From: Lates calcarifer
Taxonomy: Eukaryota; Chordata; Actinopteri; Centropomidae
Length of the DNA stretch: 64,000 nucleotides
Direction of reading: 5' to 3'
NCBI RefSeq assembly: GCF_001640805.2
Contig: NC_066856.1
Location: 2,613,937 to 2,677,936 of the forward strand
The notes under the pieces are model-generated. The model made no database searches, was not told the origin of the DNA, and saw only the letters and a list, made by a program, of their open reading frames with translations. Numbering within the stretch: position 1 is the first letter of the stretch; each line of letters opens with the position of its first letter. Shown here in pieces: positions 12,460 through 25,975 of this stretch. Position numbers and translations under genes: made by a program.

Positions 12460-13980
12460 AGGTTGTATCCTCCCCATCCATTAACTTTGTAAATCAATAT
12501 GTGTAAACTGTACTGAGTAGTCAGTATAGTCATAATGAAGTGTTACGGAAAAGAATCTCAGTATCAGAAAAATGTATTTCCACCAAGTTGAAGTGGTTTA
12601 TAATGTTGCTAAATAAGAAACAGAAAAGCATTTGTTAATGTGAAACAAATCTTCTGCACATCAATTATGTATCCACTGGCTGGTAAAAGTTTTTGTTGTT
12701 GTATCAAAATGGAGAGGAAACTTCTTGAACAATTCCTGAGGCATTATTCACACCTCTAAAACTACACTTTCACTGTGTTTGAGGTCTTGATATTCTGCTA
12801 CATAATGGAATAACAAGATAAAATGTTCTATGCCCTTTAAAAACTATTTAGAGTTTTTTCAGTTTAAGACTGAAAAATAAAAATGGACAGTGAAATACTT
12901 TTACAACATTTTGATTGCATGATTTAAATGCAAATTTCTTTAATAAATTTATGAATAGTTTTTTTTTTTTTAATGAATCCACTTTAAAATATATGATGAT
13001 TAACTTCTGAGAAAGTCTACAATTATTCAAGAGGCATACACCATGCCTTACCATTACATCAACCTTATGCAACCATATTTTAGATTGCATATTTTATGTG
13101 CTTTAGCCCATTTTATGCAACAAGATGTGTTTGAATAAAATTTGCGTAGCAATTGGGTTCAAACACAGGTTTCAACCCATATACTTGTCAGGAACACAAT
13201 ATTGAATCATCAGCAAGATTTATAGACTCTCTATCAGCTCTCTACTGAAATAGACAAGCTAATATTCAGTTTATGAGGCAGTATGAGACCAACCTCTTAG
13301 TGGTAGTGTGGGACCCCCCAACCCCCCTTTTACCCTCAGCACACAAAGAGGAGACAGAGTTGGCCTGGGTAATTGGGATAATTATTATTTCTGCATTTAG
13401 TGCCAGCTGGGTGCCTGAGAAGGTCAGGGAACAGCATGAGGACAGGCTTATCTCCATGTTGGTGCTGGCTTCCATATGGCAGCAGACAATAGGAAAGGGC
13501 CTTGGCCCCGGACACAGCAGCATGGCACAGGACTGCTCCCACAGACAAAACACAACAACACACCACTAACCACGGTGGGTCTCAGAACTGCCACACAGGC
13601 TGGCTGGCTGACTGACTGGCTGCACAGCAGTGGACTGACAATAAAGGACAGTGGAGAGATGGAAGAGGGAAAGAAAAAGAGAGAGGTGGAGGGAATGGAA
13701 AAAAAGAGTAACAGAGAGACATTAAGCACATACGAGTATTAAAAGAGCCAATTTTATAAAGTTAAAATCATGAACTTGTTGCCTTTAAGTCATTGTCTCA
13801 TTCATGACATAAATAATCTGCTCTGGCCTGAATGGAAACAATGAGAAAGGCTTTTGTTATTTATGAAGAGGACTTTGACCCCTCTATTGAAACTCTACCT
13901 TTATGTATTAGCCTGGTAAAGGCTTGAGGCTTGATGAAAAGATGTGAACAGTGAGAGGTTAAAAGTCTCCTTTCTTTTCT
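12460..13980. other. AT-rich then purine-rich intronic DNA, no gene seen
   Basis: 12460-13260 is strongly AT-rich. About 13650-13725 is a purine-rich tract (GA/GGA). The overlapping open frames at 13266-13742 on both strands have no known homology that I recognise. Confidence 0.5.
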
Positions 13981-14030
13981 CCCCATTCTACGGCTCCTTA
14001 TTCAACCGCCCCTTCGACCTTACCGCTCCC

Positions 14031-14066
14031 TGGGTTACCATGGCACCAAAACCCCCGTAGCAACCC
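14031..14066. promoter_or_regulatory. candidate RFX X-box pair
   Basis: GTTACCATGGCACC at 14034-14047 matches the RFX imperfect palindrome GTNRCC(N0-3)GGYAAC with one mismatch. A second half-site, GTAGCAACC, follows at about 14057-14065. The surrounding 13980-14170 is repeat-free and contains CpG. Confidence 0.35.
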
Positions 14067-14468
14067 AGCCTGAGCTTCATAAATCAGATTTTTACTGTGT
14101 AGCACTCCTTTTAATCTCCGTGTACTGACGGCTTTATTTGATTCCTTCCTTTGGAGGGCTTTCAGTGGTAAGTCCATCCTGAAAAGAATGCTGGGGTGTG
14201 TGTTTGCATGTGTATATGTGTGTTTACAGGCGTGAGAAAAGGCCTATAGCAAAGCAGTGTTGTCCAAAAGCTCCATTTGAACCCCCTCTGTGCATTTCTG
14301 CCAGTTTCTCCAAGTGTCCCTTTCTATGTGTAGTGACATTGAATGAAGCCTCAGCAAGAATCATCACTTGTTTTAATGATGAGTCATTAATCCCCCACCA
14401 GGCTGCAACCATACCTAACTTTCTTGTCCAAATGAGTAGGGAACTCCATTTTTCTCCCCTCTTCTGTG

Positions 14469-14490
14469 TTTTTTTTTTTTTTTTTTTTTT
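14469..14490. repeat. poly(T) run, 22 nt
   Basis: Homopolymer of 22 T followed by an AT-rich AAATGTGACTTAATTTAATT. No target-site duplication was recognised, so it is not called as a retroposed tail. Confidence 0.9.
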
Positions 14491-17207
14491 AAATGTGACT
14501 TAATTTAATTAAAAGGGAACTTGGCAGTGTCCAGGCAGATCCATTACTTATTCATAAAGTGACTTTGTTTCCGTGCAACCTGTTAATCAGAGCAGTGCTG
14601 TTAAGAACACGAGCCAACAAAAAACCCTCCCGCCACCACCATCAAACTTTAATACGACTTACTGGTCCAGGTCACAGTCTTGTCTCAGAGTCCATCTCCC
14701 AAACAAACAGCCGAGGTGAGAGAGTACAGCCATGATAAGACAGAGATGAGCTCAGGTGAGCGAGAGAGGAGTTAGTGCACGACTGAAGCGCTTAAAGCGT
14801 CTGGGCTGAGTGAAACACTGCTCCAAGGGCCATTTCAGTAACTGTCCCATTGATCTGCAAGTAAATGGATGAGATGGCTCTGTAATAGCAGGAACCTCTG
14901 GCTCTCAAGAGCAGCTGTCCATCTCAGACGTTATAAGCTGTGATCGATGAGATGGCCATGTGAAATCAGACACTGAGGTTAGGTAGGCGTGAGTCTGTCT
15001 GCAGCTATATATGTGTGTTTTTCATGGTGTGGAAGAATTTATACTTTTGAGTTTGCACAGAATAATCCAGATTTGTGGAGCCTGGGTAAGTGAGAGCATG
15101 TTTTGTGTGTGTACTGTATGTATATGTGTGAAAGGGTTTCTACTGTGTTTCCAAATACACACATTGTGTTGGGTTATTTATAGGACAGCTGGATTTCTGT
15201 CAATAGTATTCTGATATTTAGTGAGCATTTCACTGTGTGGAGACCACAGAATGAATCCATATACAAAAGTTTAATGTTTGCGTGTTTGTTACAAGGTGTC
15301 TATCCGCATGCTATATGTCTGCCTATTGTGTCAGAAAAGACTGTCTGACTATCTGATGATTGTGATAGTGATACTGAAAGGCTCTGCCAGCTCTCTCGCT
15401 CTCTCTCTCGCCTCTCTCTCTCTTTCTGTCTGTCTGGGCCGTTGAGGAGCAAAGTAAAGGTCTAGAGTTCATTATCAGAGATTTTCCTCTTGAAGGAGCA
15501 CAGCAACCAGTGCATGTGGCAAGCTCTCATTACTCCCAACGCTGTCACATAATCTTTGCCCACTTACATCCTAGACACAGGGACCTGACTTGTCTGGAGT
15601 GGGCCTGTCTCGTGTATCCTTCCCCATTCAACACAGAAAATTAATCTGAAAGTGCCTATAGAGAAATCGCCATTTCAAGCCATTAGCACTTGTCGTGCAA
15701 TGTCGCCATTACTGAAATAACCCAGGCAGTGGAGAATATTGGATTTACTGGAGCAATAGCCAATTCATGCTACATAAGTTTGGAAATCACCCACTTGGGG
15801 AATATTGTGATGGCCTTGTGCAAATATGGATGTATACTAAGGAAAACTATCATAACCTGCCAGAAGTGAAATGTTTTCAGTTCTTAAAACTACCTGAAGA
15901 AATATTAAAATGAGCACAGCAACCATATAAAAGCAGGGACTTCATTAAACTACATCTCTCTCATAAGAAAAATTCAGGGTGGGCCACACACATACAAGCA
16001 CATAAATATGTACATATTAAAGCTGCAGAAGAGGAATGAAATCAATCCATATAATTGTTTTATGGTTTATCTTTATAGGATCTGATTGAATTTCAAGAAT
16101 TTTCCAATCGATTCCTGTGTAAACGTTGACATTTGGTCATTCATCAAGACAAATCTGCCAATGATGAGTGTTGTTTTATTTGATTTGACTGTTTTTATAC
16201 TCCACAGTAAAGCCACTGCATTCTTGGTTGCAGATAACATGTTCTTTCAGTCCCTATAAAATGTTCTCAGATCTAAACGTGGGGGGTAGTACCCAGTCCC
16301 TCCTGTTTTTCTAGTTAAGGCGACTTTTGGAAGCTAAATTGACTTTTTAAAAACGTTTTTGTTCCATTTTTGACACGGTGACCACACCCTTTTTTGGAGA
16401 TTGGCATCCTGTGAACGCTGGCCAATTGGCAACCACTGTTTACTGCTACCAGCTGCTTTTGCTTATTGAAGTTGTTGCCTCTCTTTTACACATCAATCTA
16501 CTTTCTCTCTCTTTTCTCCCCTCTCATTAATCTTTACAAGATCCCTGAGTATGGCATAAGTTAAGCTATGCCATATTAACTAGCCTTTGAGGCCTGTTAA
16601 AGTTATTTTTGGGAACGCCTTGGTTTTGATCAGACTATGAAAAAAGTGTAGATACCACTTGTTGAGCTAATTTCATTCTTTTTTCTCATTAAGTGTCTTC
16701 TGATGGTGATGGATTGGATTTGGGTGGGAAGTGTGCAGACAGCTGACTCTTGTCGTGCCAGGTGTTACTGGTGAAAGACAGGGAAGGTTGAACTCCAGCT
16801 CTTTTCTTGTTGAATGTATTCATTTTAAGTCTCTTTAATGTTGTTTTTCTCAGTTGGCCCAATGGTGTCCTTCAGACACTGTCATGCCGTCAGAAGTTTC
16901 AAAAGCCTGCTCTCTTGTCCTTCTCCCTGTCTTCTTCAGAAGATCACCTTGCCAGTGCTTTGGTGGAGAGGGGGGAGGGGGAGTGGACTGTTTAAAGGTG
17001 ATAATGGTCTTTAATCTGCACCAGTGATGATTTATCAGCTCTTGGCCGGCCTCCCGCACTGACTTTAAAACATGAAATAGAAACTATTACCTATTACCAG
17101 CTCACCAGCTCATCGCTCACTTCTTTGAATTTCTGAATGTGGAGGGGAGTTAAAGTGAGAGTGAGAGAAAGATAGAGGGGGATAGGGAGGAGGCTGGGAA
17201 GGATCCA

Positions 17208-17209
<2 letters not shown>
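14491..17209. other. intronic DNA, nothing recognised
   Basis: Contains a CT-rich simple tract near 15390-15435. No exon or repeat family was recognised. Confidence 0.5.

Positions 17210-17240
<31 letters not shown>
17210..17240. repeat. poly(T) run, 31 nt
   Basis: The longest homopolymer in the window. Minus-strand frames that read poly-lysine across it are artefacts. Confidence 0.95.
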
Positions 17241-17242
<2 letters not shown>

Positions 17243-18219
17243 AAAGCCACCAGAGCTCCAATCCAATTTGCCAGGCATGTGGAGTTATCCTTAAGCCTGT
17301 CAAATGCACTGACAGGGAAAGCTGTCACTTCTCATATGGTCATATGGTCACAATCAGCACTCAAGTTATTTATAGGTCTCATCCTTCACACATTTATTAC
17401 TACACGTGGACCCATATGCCCACCTCACCACACTCTGAACCATAAGTGAGTCAGTTTACTCATTTAGTATCACCTCTTTACTGTTCTTTAAGTTACTAAG
17501 AACATTTTATTATGGAGCTTACAGCAGGTGGGAATTTAGTTTTTAATAGATCCACCTTATGTGAGGTGGTTATGGTCTTTAGCAGTCCTTGGCGATTCAC
17601 AGAAACTCACCCAGGGACACATAAAAGGAACAAAGATGTAAAATAAAGTCATTTTCTCTTGATAGTCTAATTTTCTGCAGTTACACTATGGTATCAAAAT
17701 TAATTTAGTAATTATATATTCAGGTAAGCACTCTACACATGGCAGTTTTAAATTAAATGTTAAAGATGATGGTAAATAATGGGACATTCACTCTCACTGC
17801 TCTTAGTGTGGGAGGAAAGCTAATTAAATGTGCTTCAGATATTTCTGTCTCCACTCAGACTAGCCACTCAGTTCTCAGTTACCAACAGGGCAATTATTGC
17901 TTCATTTTTCATTTGGCCATTGGCTTTGTGGATGTGTGTATGTGTGTGTGTTTTGTCATACCTGGAGGATATGTGTTAACTCAGCAGGTTGAGCATTACC
18001 AAAGACCTCTATTGTTCTCAGCTCTATTGAGAGTTCTCCAAACACTGGCCTATAATTAAAGGGCTCACTCCTACTTAATGCTTTTGTTCTCATGCCCCCC
18101 CCACCCGCCACCCCCCAATACTGGAGGTTAGGGATAATGGGCATTTTGTGGATGTGGATGTGTATGCATATGTGTGTATGCAGGCAGATGTAGCGACAGT
18201 CTATCTTAATTTAATTCAG

Positions 18220-18520
18220 ACTCACTGGTGCATTCATTCACACATCAGCCACCGCGGTCGCCATCTGTGGGCGAACCCATGACCGCTTGGGGTTAATCCT
18301 CTGAGGCTTGTCTGGGACCCTGGGAGCGCCATCAGAGGCATCGTCCCTGTCACCCATTCCCTTAACCACCTGAAGGTGACAGTGTTTTGTCATCAGTGCC
18401 TCACAGCTTTCTTTACCTCAAGTGCAGTCTAAACCCCCAGCACCAAAGTCAGCCACCTAACCAGGCCTGAATAATTCTCTCGGACATTACAAGGTGCATT
18501 AGGAGTTTGGCTGAGTGCTT
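18220..18520. promoter_or_regulatory. candidate conserved non-coding element
   Basis: A repeat-free block with CpG clusters (CACCGCGGTCGCC, GGGCGAACCCATGACCGC) and no coding potential, in otherwise CpG-poor intron. Composition-based judgement. Confidence 0.3.
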
Positions 18521-19419
18521 TGCTGTGTCACATTTAAAATGTGGCTCCTTATAGGGGCTTTTGCCTATGAACATGTAGCTTTGCCGAGGGGAGAGACTGT
18601 GTTATGAGATAAGATAATATGAGCGGTTCTACAGCATCTCTCTTTTCTCAGCCCTGTGATGTCCACTCCAAGTTCCTCTCATGAAACTGCAGTTTCCTTT
18701 CATGACTGCTGAAATGCCAGACAGCAGTTCTTCTCCGCGGAGGAAGTTAATTAGATAGATTTCTGTTATTGAGGACACAGACTCTGCTTCTGTACAAGTT
18801 TCCTGTCTTTTTGCCTCCCTTCTCTCATCTCGTATCCCTCTCTCTCTCTTCACAGCTCTGTTTTTTTCTCTGACTCAGAAGCAGTTTAGTCAAAGGATTA
18901 AAGGAGATTACACTGTGATTTGGTTTGTGATAACAGCTCATATTTGGGGAAGTCCAATAATCACCTGTATAGAAAGACTACTTCAGGACTGATGTTAGGT
19001 TAAAACAAAGACCACTTAGACCCGCTTTAGGTGCTGCCTCTGCTACTGGGGGGAGTTGTTGGTGCATAAGCATGTGTGTGCACAGGGAATGCTGCCGCTG
19101 TCACTGTCTTGTAGACTAAAAAGCTTGTCACAGCTGACCTCGTGGCGTTTGCTTTGGCTGAACATAGAAAGTTATGACCCTCTAAATCTCAAGAGAGGAC
19201 AAAGGCACTCTAAGATCATCTTTGGCCTTGCGGCACTGTCACAAGATCAGCTTTTGGAATATATGCGCATATTCTTCACTATAAAAGAATTCAAACCAGT
19301 TCCTGTGTAGTGTTGCATGTTGACTTTACTCTCCTCCAGATTCTGTCATTTTCTCAAAGAGGACCAAGCTTATTAATTTAAGCCAATTGACATTAAAAGA
19401 TATAATTATACTTGACCAA

Positions 19420-19740
19420 TTCTGCACCCGATGGCCTTTTCCATGCCTTGATTATTGACTGCCAGCGCTCCTGATTAGCATGTCGGTCACAGGGGAAGCA
19501 GTGGCCCGCGGTCGTGATGATAATTGAGATCATAATCACAGCCAATGAGTTTTTACGTGTGTGTGTGTACGGTGGTCATAGTGGTGGGTTGAGGGGGTGA
19601 GGGGCTCCCAGCTGTCATGGGGGCCTTTGATTGATTGATGCCTGATGTAAGATGATGGATGTGTACTCACATTAAGCTGAGCGACGGCCATGCTAAGCTC
19701 GTCGCGGCTTCAGCAGTTTAAGGCAGCGTTATGGCTTCAT
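19420..19740. promoter_or_regulatory. candidate conserved non-coding element
   Basis: Repeat-free DNA with CpG (GTGGCCCGCGGTCGTGATG), GATAATTGAGATCATAATC and CTGATTAGCATG homeodomain-type cores, interrupted by a short GT run at about 19558-19568. No open frame of note. Confidence 0.33.
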
Positions 19741-20620
19741 TAAGAGAGAGAGCCACTTCGACCATAGATCATGGTGGTGACAGGCCAACATTATGTCTGG
19801 CTGGGTTGATAATGATGTCATGAATGTGAGGGTCACAGGTTGAAGGGGCATTAACATATGTAAGGCTCCTGGAGGTTGATGGGTGATAGCAGGAATGGCA
19901 GAGTTTCTTCTTCACTGATTTGACTTTGTGACTTTATGGACTAATACAAATGCATTACAGCATTGTAAAGGACACACAGGACTGGTGGATTTGATATATG
20001 AATGTGTTTAATGTGGATAAAGATTGAATAAAAAGAACAAAAACAGCCCCCAAACCATTGTTTACCAGAATAAGCTTACTGTTGTTTTATTTTTTTGTTT
20101 GTTTTGTTTGTTTTAGCATATTTTGTTTTGTACAAAATAGGATTTTAATAGAGTTTAACTGTCTGTCATGCAAATCACTCCCTGGTGTCTATGATCCATT
20201 TAAGCCATTATGTATAAAGATAGGAGACAAATCATTCTAAGAGTTGTTATTTGAACATTAATTACTGTTTTTAGCTGTGATTTTCTCATTTTCATCCTTT
20301 TATTCTTCCTCTTTTTGTCTCCCCATCTGTCAGTATATGCCAACTTCTTGACCCTCACATCGATTATTACACAACACTGATTGAAATGACACATCTTTCC
20401 CCTTTTTCGTTTCTCCGTCTGCGTGGCCATTTCTAAAGGTCACCACCCCTGACCTCCTCCCTCTTTCCTTTCTCCGGCTTTCAGAGGAGAGCTCCAAGAC
20501 TTAATCCAGTAATGGAGAGTGGAGAAGAACAGCCAGTACAGGACACCAGACCCCCCACCCCACCCCACCCCTTTTTTTCCTGTACCTCCATCCATTCCCT
20601 GGAAGTACCACCCCCCCCAG

Positions 20621-20648
20621 CCCTCTCTTCCCTCTCTTCCCTCTCTTC
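20621..20648. repeat. CCCTCTCTT 9-bp tandem repeat, 3 copies
   Basis: Three perfect tandem copies inside a longer pyrimidine-rich tract that begins near 20560. Confidence 0.85.
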
Positions 20649-20799
20649 ACCACTTAAAGCTGGGTCCAGCTGTGCCAGGAGCAAAAAAGTCATTGGAATC
20701 CATCTTTTTAATTCTGCTTTATTACACCCACTATCAATATTGTTATTGTTTAAAGTGGCTCTGGCTCTAGCCTGGCTCTGACTGACGGGCATCCCACCG

Positions 20800-21270
20800 T
20801 GCCTTTCTCGTTAATTATGTATAGAGGAAGTAGCAGCGGCACAGGGGGTCGTGGAAGAGAGGACTTGGGGTCTGCTTGTGTATGGGATGACGAGGAGGGC
20901 TACGGAGGCCTGGCGTGAATTATTTACCGTTGAATCGTGGCTTGCACGCTGAGCACCATCCACTGACATTTGGAAAGGGAGCGATTGTCTGCATTCAGCT
21001 CTGTGTGATGTCGTGCTGGTGTAAAATGAGATACTTTGTGGTGTAGGCCTTCCAGAATGAACCTGGGCGACCTCAGTGCCCCAATAAAAGACAGGATATC
21101 TGTTCTGCCTGTTAGATGCTAAAAGGGATTTTAAAATTGGTGTACATGTGACCACTGAATGCCACAGTAAAGGAGTAAACCTTCTCAATGTGCCAATCCT
21201 ACTGAAAATGATGCACCAGATGTCGAATGATACATTTCTGAATACATATGTAATGTATGGCCAATGCATC
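20800..21270. promoter_or_regulatory. candidate conserved non-coding element
   Basis: A long repeat-free block with TTAATTATG, several CpG (GTCGTGG, GACGAGG, TTTACCGTTGAATCG) and balanced composition. A 152-codon minus-strand frame spans it, but its translation shows no domain, biased codons or splice sites, so I treat it as incidental. Confidence 0.3.
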
Positions 21271-21844
21271 AGCGCAGCTCAGGCTCATTTGAAATCTAAT
21301 ATTAGCCTTTCATTATAGTTAGTGAGAGTGTGTCACTCCAGCAATGTGCTAGAATAGCAAATCAGTAAGAGGTCAGCTGCATGCGAGTATCTACATCTGG
21401 AGCGATTCATCTGTTTATTTACATGCTGACGTCTTTGCATATATTTGCATTAAAGGAGCATACCAGTTTTTTAATCCTTTTAGTACATTTTTATACACAA
21501 CCAACAATGTTCCAAAGCATTTCATAGTGTCACAATTCTTTTTAATGTCTTTCTACCCGGAGGGCAGCCAGTGGTTTTCAGGCATCACAGAATGGTCTTA
21601 TCAATTTGCAGAGATTAAACAGTGAACTGCCTTACACACATAAGAAATAGCATGCTTGCTTTTATTTTATGCAAATAGGGATTGTTTTTAGAGGTCTTGA
21701 AGTGGATATTTTGAAGTGGTATTGAGAAGCTCAGAGAGAGGCAGATGCTGCCTGGTAACTGATTCTTAATAAAACTAAAACTAAAACTTTTTATGATCTC
21801 ACTTTAGTTTCAATTCCCTGCAGGTTAATTTCACTGGAACTTGC

Positions 21845-21847
<3 letters not shown>

Positions 21848-21892
<45 letters not shown>
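21848..21892. repeat. (AC)n microsatellite, 45 bp
   Basis: The longest dinucleotide repeat in the window, uninterrupted. Confidence 0.97.
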
Positions 21893-21896
<4 letters not shown>

Positions 21897-24800
21897 AACT
21901 ACTGTCTGATTACAGCATTTGGTAATCACAGGACAATATTTTTTTACATTATAAGTATATTATAAGCACATGCAGTAAAGTTCGATTTACCACCACTTGA
22001 AATTTTAGAAGTCTTGAATAGCACACTGAACAATATTTGATTACACCTGATATCACCAACATTTCATGCCATTTTCTAGTTTCTCCAGTCTGTTTTCCTG
22101 TTACTGTGCTGAAAAACTTTGCCTGGTTTTGCCTCTCTAATAAGCTGCTTGTGGGCATTCCAGCACATGAGAGCAGCTGAAGGATGCGGTCTCAAAATGC
22201 AAAGTTGAAAAGTAAGTGAGAAGGGAGAGGTTTGGCAGGGGGTTGCAGGGTCACACAGCTGTGTGATGAGCTCAGCTGGACCTGACTAGGCAGGTTGGAG
22301 ATGTTTATGAGACTGCTTCTGTGGGACTATATCTGTGACCATACACCAAGACTGAGAAACATGGATAACAAGAAATATCCTTATTTTCTCTTTTTATTCT
22401 CCACAGTTCAAAAACCTATTAAATGCATTATGTTTGCAGGTTTCCCCCCTTGATTTTCCTTCCTTTTAATTTTACAACAGTCTATTCACTTTCACTTTGC
22501 AGGTTATTTAACTTCATATGTGACATCAATTTTATGTAAAGCACTTAAGGTATCAACACTTGGCTGGACAAAGTCATCTTAAGATCCACTTCGGCTCCCT
22601 TCTTGTCTAAGTGCTGACAGTCGTCTAGCCAGTGCTTTCGCCAAATTCTCCAGCCCTCTCTGGGTTTTGGAGTGCTACTCAAAAGAGAAACCTGCAAAGG
22701 TGACTTGTCACTGCGCCATACCAGTCTCACTGTGCATTAATTTTAGGTCACCTAATGCAAAATACAGCAACCAAATTCATATTTCACGGCGCCAACCTAT
22801 ACTTAGACCAAATATTTTGGTGTCAGGCTCCATAAAAAAGAGTATACTGGAAACCAAAGTCACATAGTATATACCCCTCACCTCTCTTTAGCCCTCTTAG
22901 TGTCTAGCTAGCTGATATCTCATAAAAGCTGTCTTTAAAGCCTGATGGGCTCATAAAAGCTGAGCTAACCTGTTTAGATGGATACTTTAGCCTATGGCCT
23001 TCACACCTTATTTAAGACTGACTCTTCACTCTCCATACCCCGAAGAGGAATGTTGACTCATCAGATCCCTCTGTACAACATAAACCACTGTAACACTGCA
23101 CAGGAAAGAGACAGAAATATTTTATCTGAAGGGAATTATTGACCCTGTTATGAAACTTGGGCTGCCACATGTGTTTTCATACAGTTTCTATCCTTCTTTG
23201 AAAATGATTCAAAAAGATTTACTGTATTAGAAGTCTGGGTCATGATCCAGCAAATTAATTTTGAATGTGCTTGCAAGTTCTGAACACATGGTTAGCTTTA
23301 ATCATTAGCATGCAGTTTAGCTTTGTCTTCTATGTATGCATGCATGTGTGATTGTGTTTCTGACTGTGTGAATACATTATGCAGTCCCAGCCATGCTCCA
23401 AGAGTGAGCAAGTGCCTCTGAATCAATAGACTGGGTTTAGGGGCATTAACTTCAAAGTTCATATCTTTCTTCATGGAGGATGCAGCTGTCAGCCAGAAGC
23501 TGCCTTGCTCTTTTCTTCCCAGAAAATAACTTATAGAAAGGTTGCTAGCAGCTGAGATAGGAGAAAGTTCCAGAGTCTATCATTCATTTGTAAGAGAACA
23601 TGCCATGTTGTGTTTCACCTCTTTGCATAATGTTTCATGCTGTATGAAAGCATGTCAGTATCACTCAAAGAGGCAACTCAGAAAAAAGGTTACTGCTGCT
23701 GGATAGAAATTTGATTACACTAAATTGGATTTGCTGCAACTCATGAGAGTTAGCTAAATTAATCTTGTGGAGTGTTTTCTTAGAATGTACTGTTCAGTAT
23801 ACCTTGGTATATGTATACTTAATACACTAAAATAAAAGAGAGTGGAAGCAATGCACTTTGCCACATTCTTACAGTCAAACATGTCAAGTCTTTTTATGGT
23901 GAAAAAAAACTTCTTGACCTCGGCTTCTGTAAGTTGCGTTCACTTTAAATGGACAGCCACTATAACCTCCTGTCTGTCCTTTGCTCTGAGTTAAAGCAGC
24001 TACCGTCTGTCTCACAAGATCAGTTGAATAATTGATACATTTCTGGGCTGTACCTGAGCATTAATCCTTTTTTTAAAAACCTTTATTTCCTAGAATTTTC
24101 TGGCCTTCAGCTGGTTCCACAACAGTGGCATCTCAGCCTTTTTCTCTGAAAACCATATGGTCTTAAAACCATAGATCATATTTTGGAAGTTGTAAAACAA
24201 CCAAAATACTTCCAATTCCACTTCTTTTTTTTTTTTTTCGAAAATGTCACACCTGTTCCTTCTTACCAGGAGTAATATATCCACACAGCACAGCACGCAG
24301 AAACAAAGTGCATTCTCTGTGGAACCAAAGCTGTAAAATTTGCCAATGAAAAGGCCGGGCAGAGGACAGAGGGCATCAACAGTGTTCCTGTATCCCTCAC
24401 ACAGAAGAATGAAAGAGAACAAGAAAGAACAAAATGTTTAGAGTGTAATAACTTGTAGAAAAGAGGGGTTGTAGCAGGTGTCTTTGGGATAATAAAGCAA
24501 ATTAGGGTGAAGTTGAGCCAGACAGGGTGCCAGGCTGTGCGTGTGCTAGGCCAAACATAGCTTTCGAAATACCGAGTAGTATTGGTCTCTAAAGGGACAA
24601 ACAGATAACCAGAGAACTGCCTCTTTCCTTTATTTTCTGTGGGCTGTATTTCCTAGTGGACAGCCTTCTGTGGCTCCCTTCAGGGCAGAGCTGTTTCTTC
24701 ATTTCTCACACTAGGGAAGCAGGAGATGAACGGTGCATCAGGGGCCCGCCATGCTGGACAGTCTGTTGGAGGGAGCAGGCATTGCTTCTTTCCCTTGCTA

Positions 24801-25480
24801 ATCAGAGCTGCACGCTCCCCAGTCACACCACCACCATGGCCTAGGCAGGCATCCCAGATGATGGCCTCCTAGGACCCCCAAGGACCCCATATGGACTGCC
24901 TTGGAGTCTAAAAGAAACCATGGCTAGAAATGCACACACACATTCACACACAGCTCAACAACAGCAAGAGCCCCCATCTAGAAGTGGGGATTTTAGCTGG
25001 CGAGGCGCCACTGTCGGTGCATCAGTCACAGGAGGACAAGGGTGAAGTCAGAGCCTGACAAATCCAGGGTATTATCAGGCCTTTGTCCAGCCTGCAGCTG
25101 TCACTTACCAGGCTAGTGGGAGAGGATGAGGGGGACAGAAGGGAATTCATGACCTATCCCTGTAACCACAGAGGAGGACTACGGCAGTCAGAGATAAAAC
25201 ATATGGGAACTAAAAGGAAAAAAATGAAGAAAGACATGAGGCAAGAGAAAAATGGGAAGATATTTTTATGAAGATGGGAAAGTAAATGAAGTAAAGTGGA
25301 GAGGGAAAGAAATGCCGACAGAAGGCTACAGTATATACTTCTACTGCTTTCATTTGATTGCCACAAAAATCATAGCAGATTGGCTGATATAGGCTGATTT
25401 CCTCTGAAGACTCAAAAATGTTTTATCTTTGTTCGTCTCCCATTCAAAAATGACCAGCGGTAATGCATATCTAATCTTTT
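21893..25480. other. intronic DNA, nothing recognised
   Basis: AT-rich sequence with a T-run near 24227-24238. No exon, known repeat family or RNA gene was recognised. Confidence 0.5.
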
Positions 25481-25849
25481 TCTATCATCGCGGTAGGTCC
25501 CAAAGGCTGTCCATCTCCCCAAAAATGCCTCATCTTTCTGTCTTTGAAATAAATGAAAGTCCACAGGGCAATGGAATAAAGATGAGCTAAGCCTTTGACT
25601 TGATGCAAGATTGCCAAAGGGGCCAAACTTAAGAAGCCTGCCCCCTCATCTGCTGCATGGAGATACTGAGGCCAGAGCAAGAAACCAGATAATGTGATAG
25701 AATTTCAATCAACAGTGATCAGATAAGAAATAACAGACCGCCTGATTTTAAAGTCAGACCAGAACACTTTAGTTGGAAATGAACAAGTCTGTGACAACTC
25801 TTAGAACTCCTGTCAAACTTCATCTCTTGAAATTTTATCTCTCTCCCTG

Positions 25850-25975
25850 TTATTCCCATTCTGATTGGCTGGGACTGGCCCCTGACCTTAGGTATGCTCA
25901 TATGACCCATGTTACACTCTCAGTGATTGGATTACTCCTTTATTGGCCAGTGGCAGTGTTTATAGGGTGTGCCGA
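25850..25975. promoter_or_regulatory. CCAAT-box (NF-Y type) cluster with TATA-like element
   Basis: ATTGG, the reverse complement of CCAAT, occurs at 25864-25868, 25926-25930 and 25942-25946. GTTTATAGGG follows near 25958. The cluster is in intron with no adjoining convincing open frame, so it could be a cryptic promoter, an enhancer, or chance. Confidence 0.3.

Noticed and set aside
13266..13742. Cluster of overlapping open frames on both strands
   Set aside because: Both strands are open over the same bases, a composition effect; no homology or splice sites.
17094..17328. Minus-strand frames with poly-lysine
   Set aside because: They are a translation of the 31-T run at 17210-17240.
20811..21269. 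152-codon minus-strand open frame
   Set aside because: No domain, no splice context, no codon bias; it lies over a candidate non-coding element.
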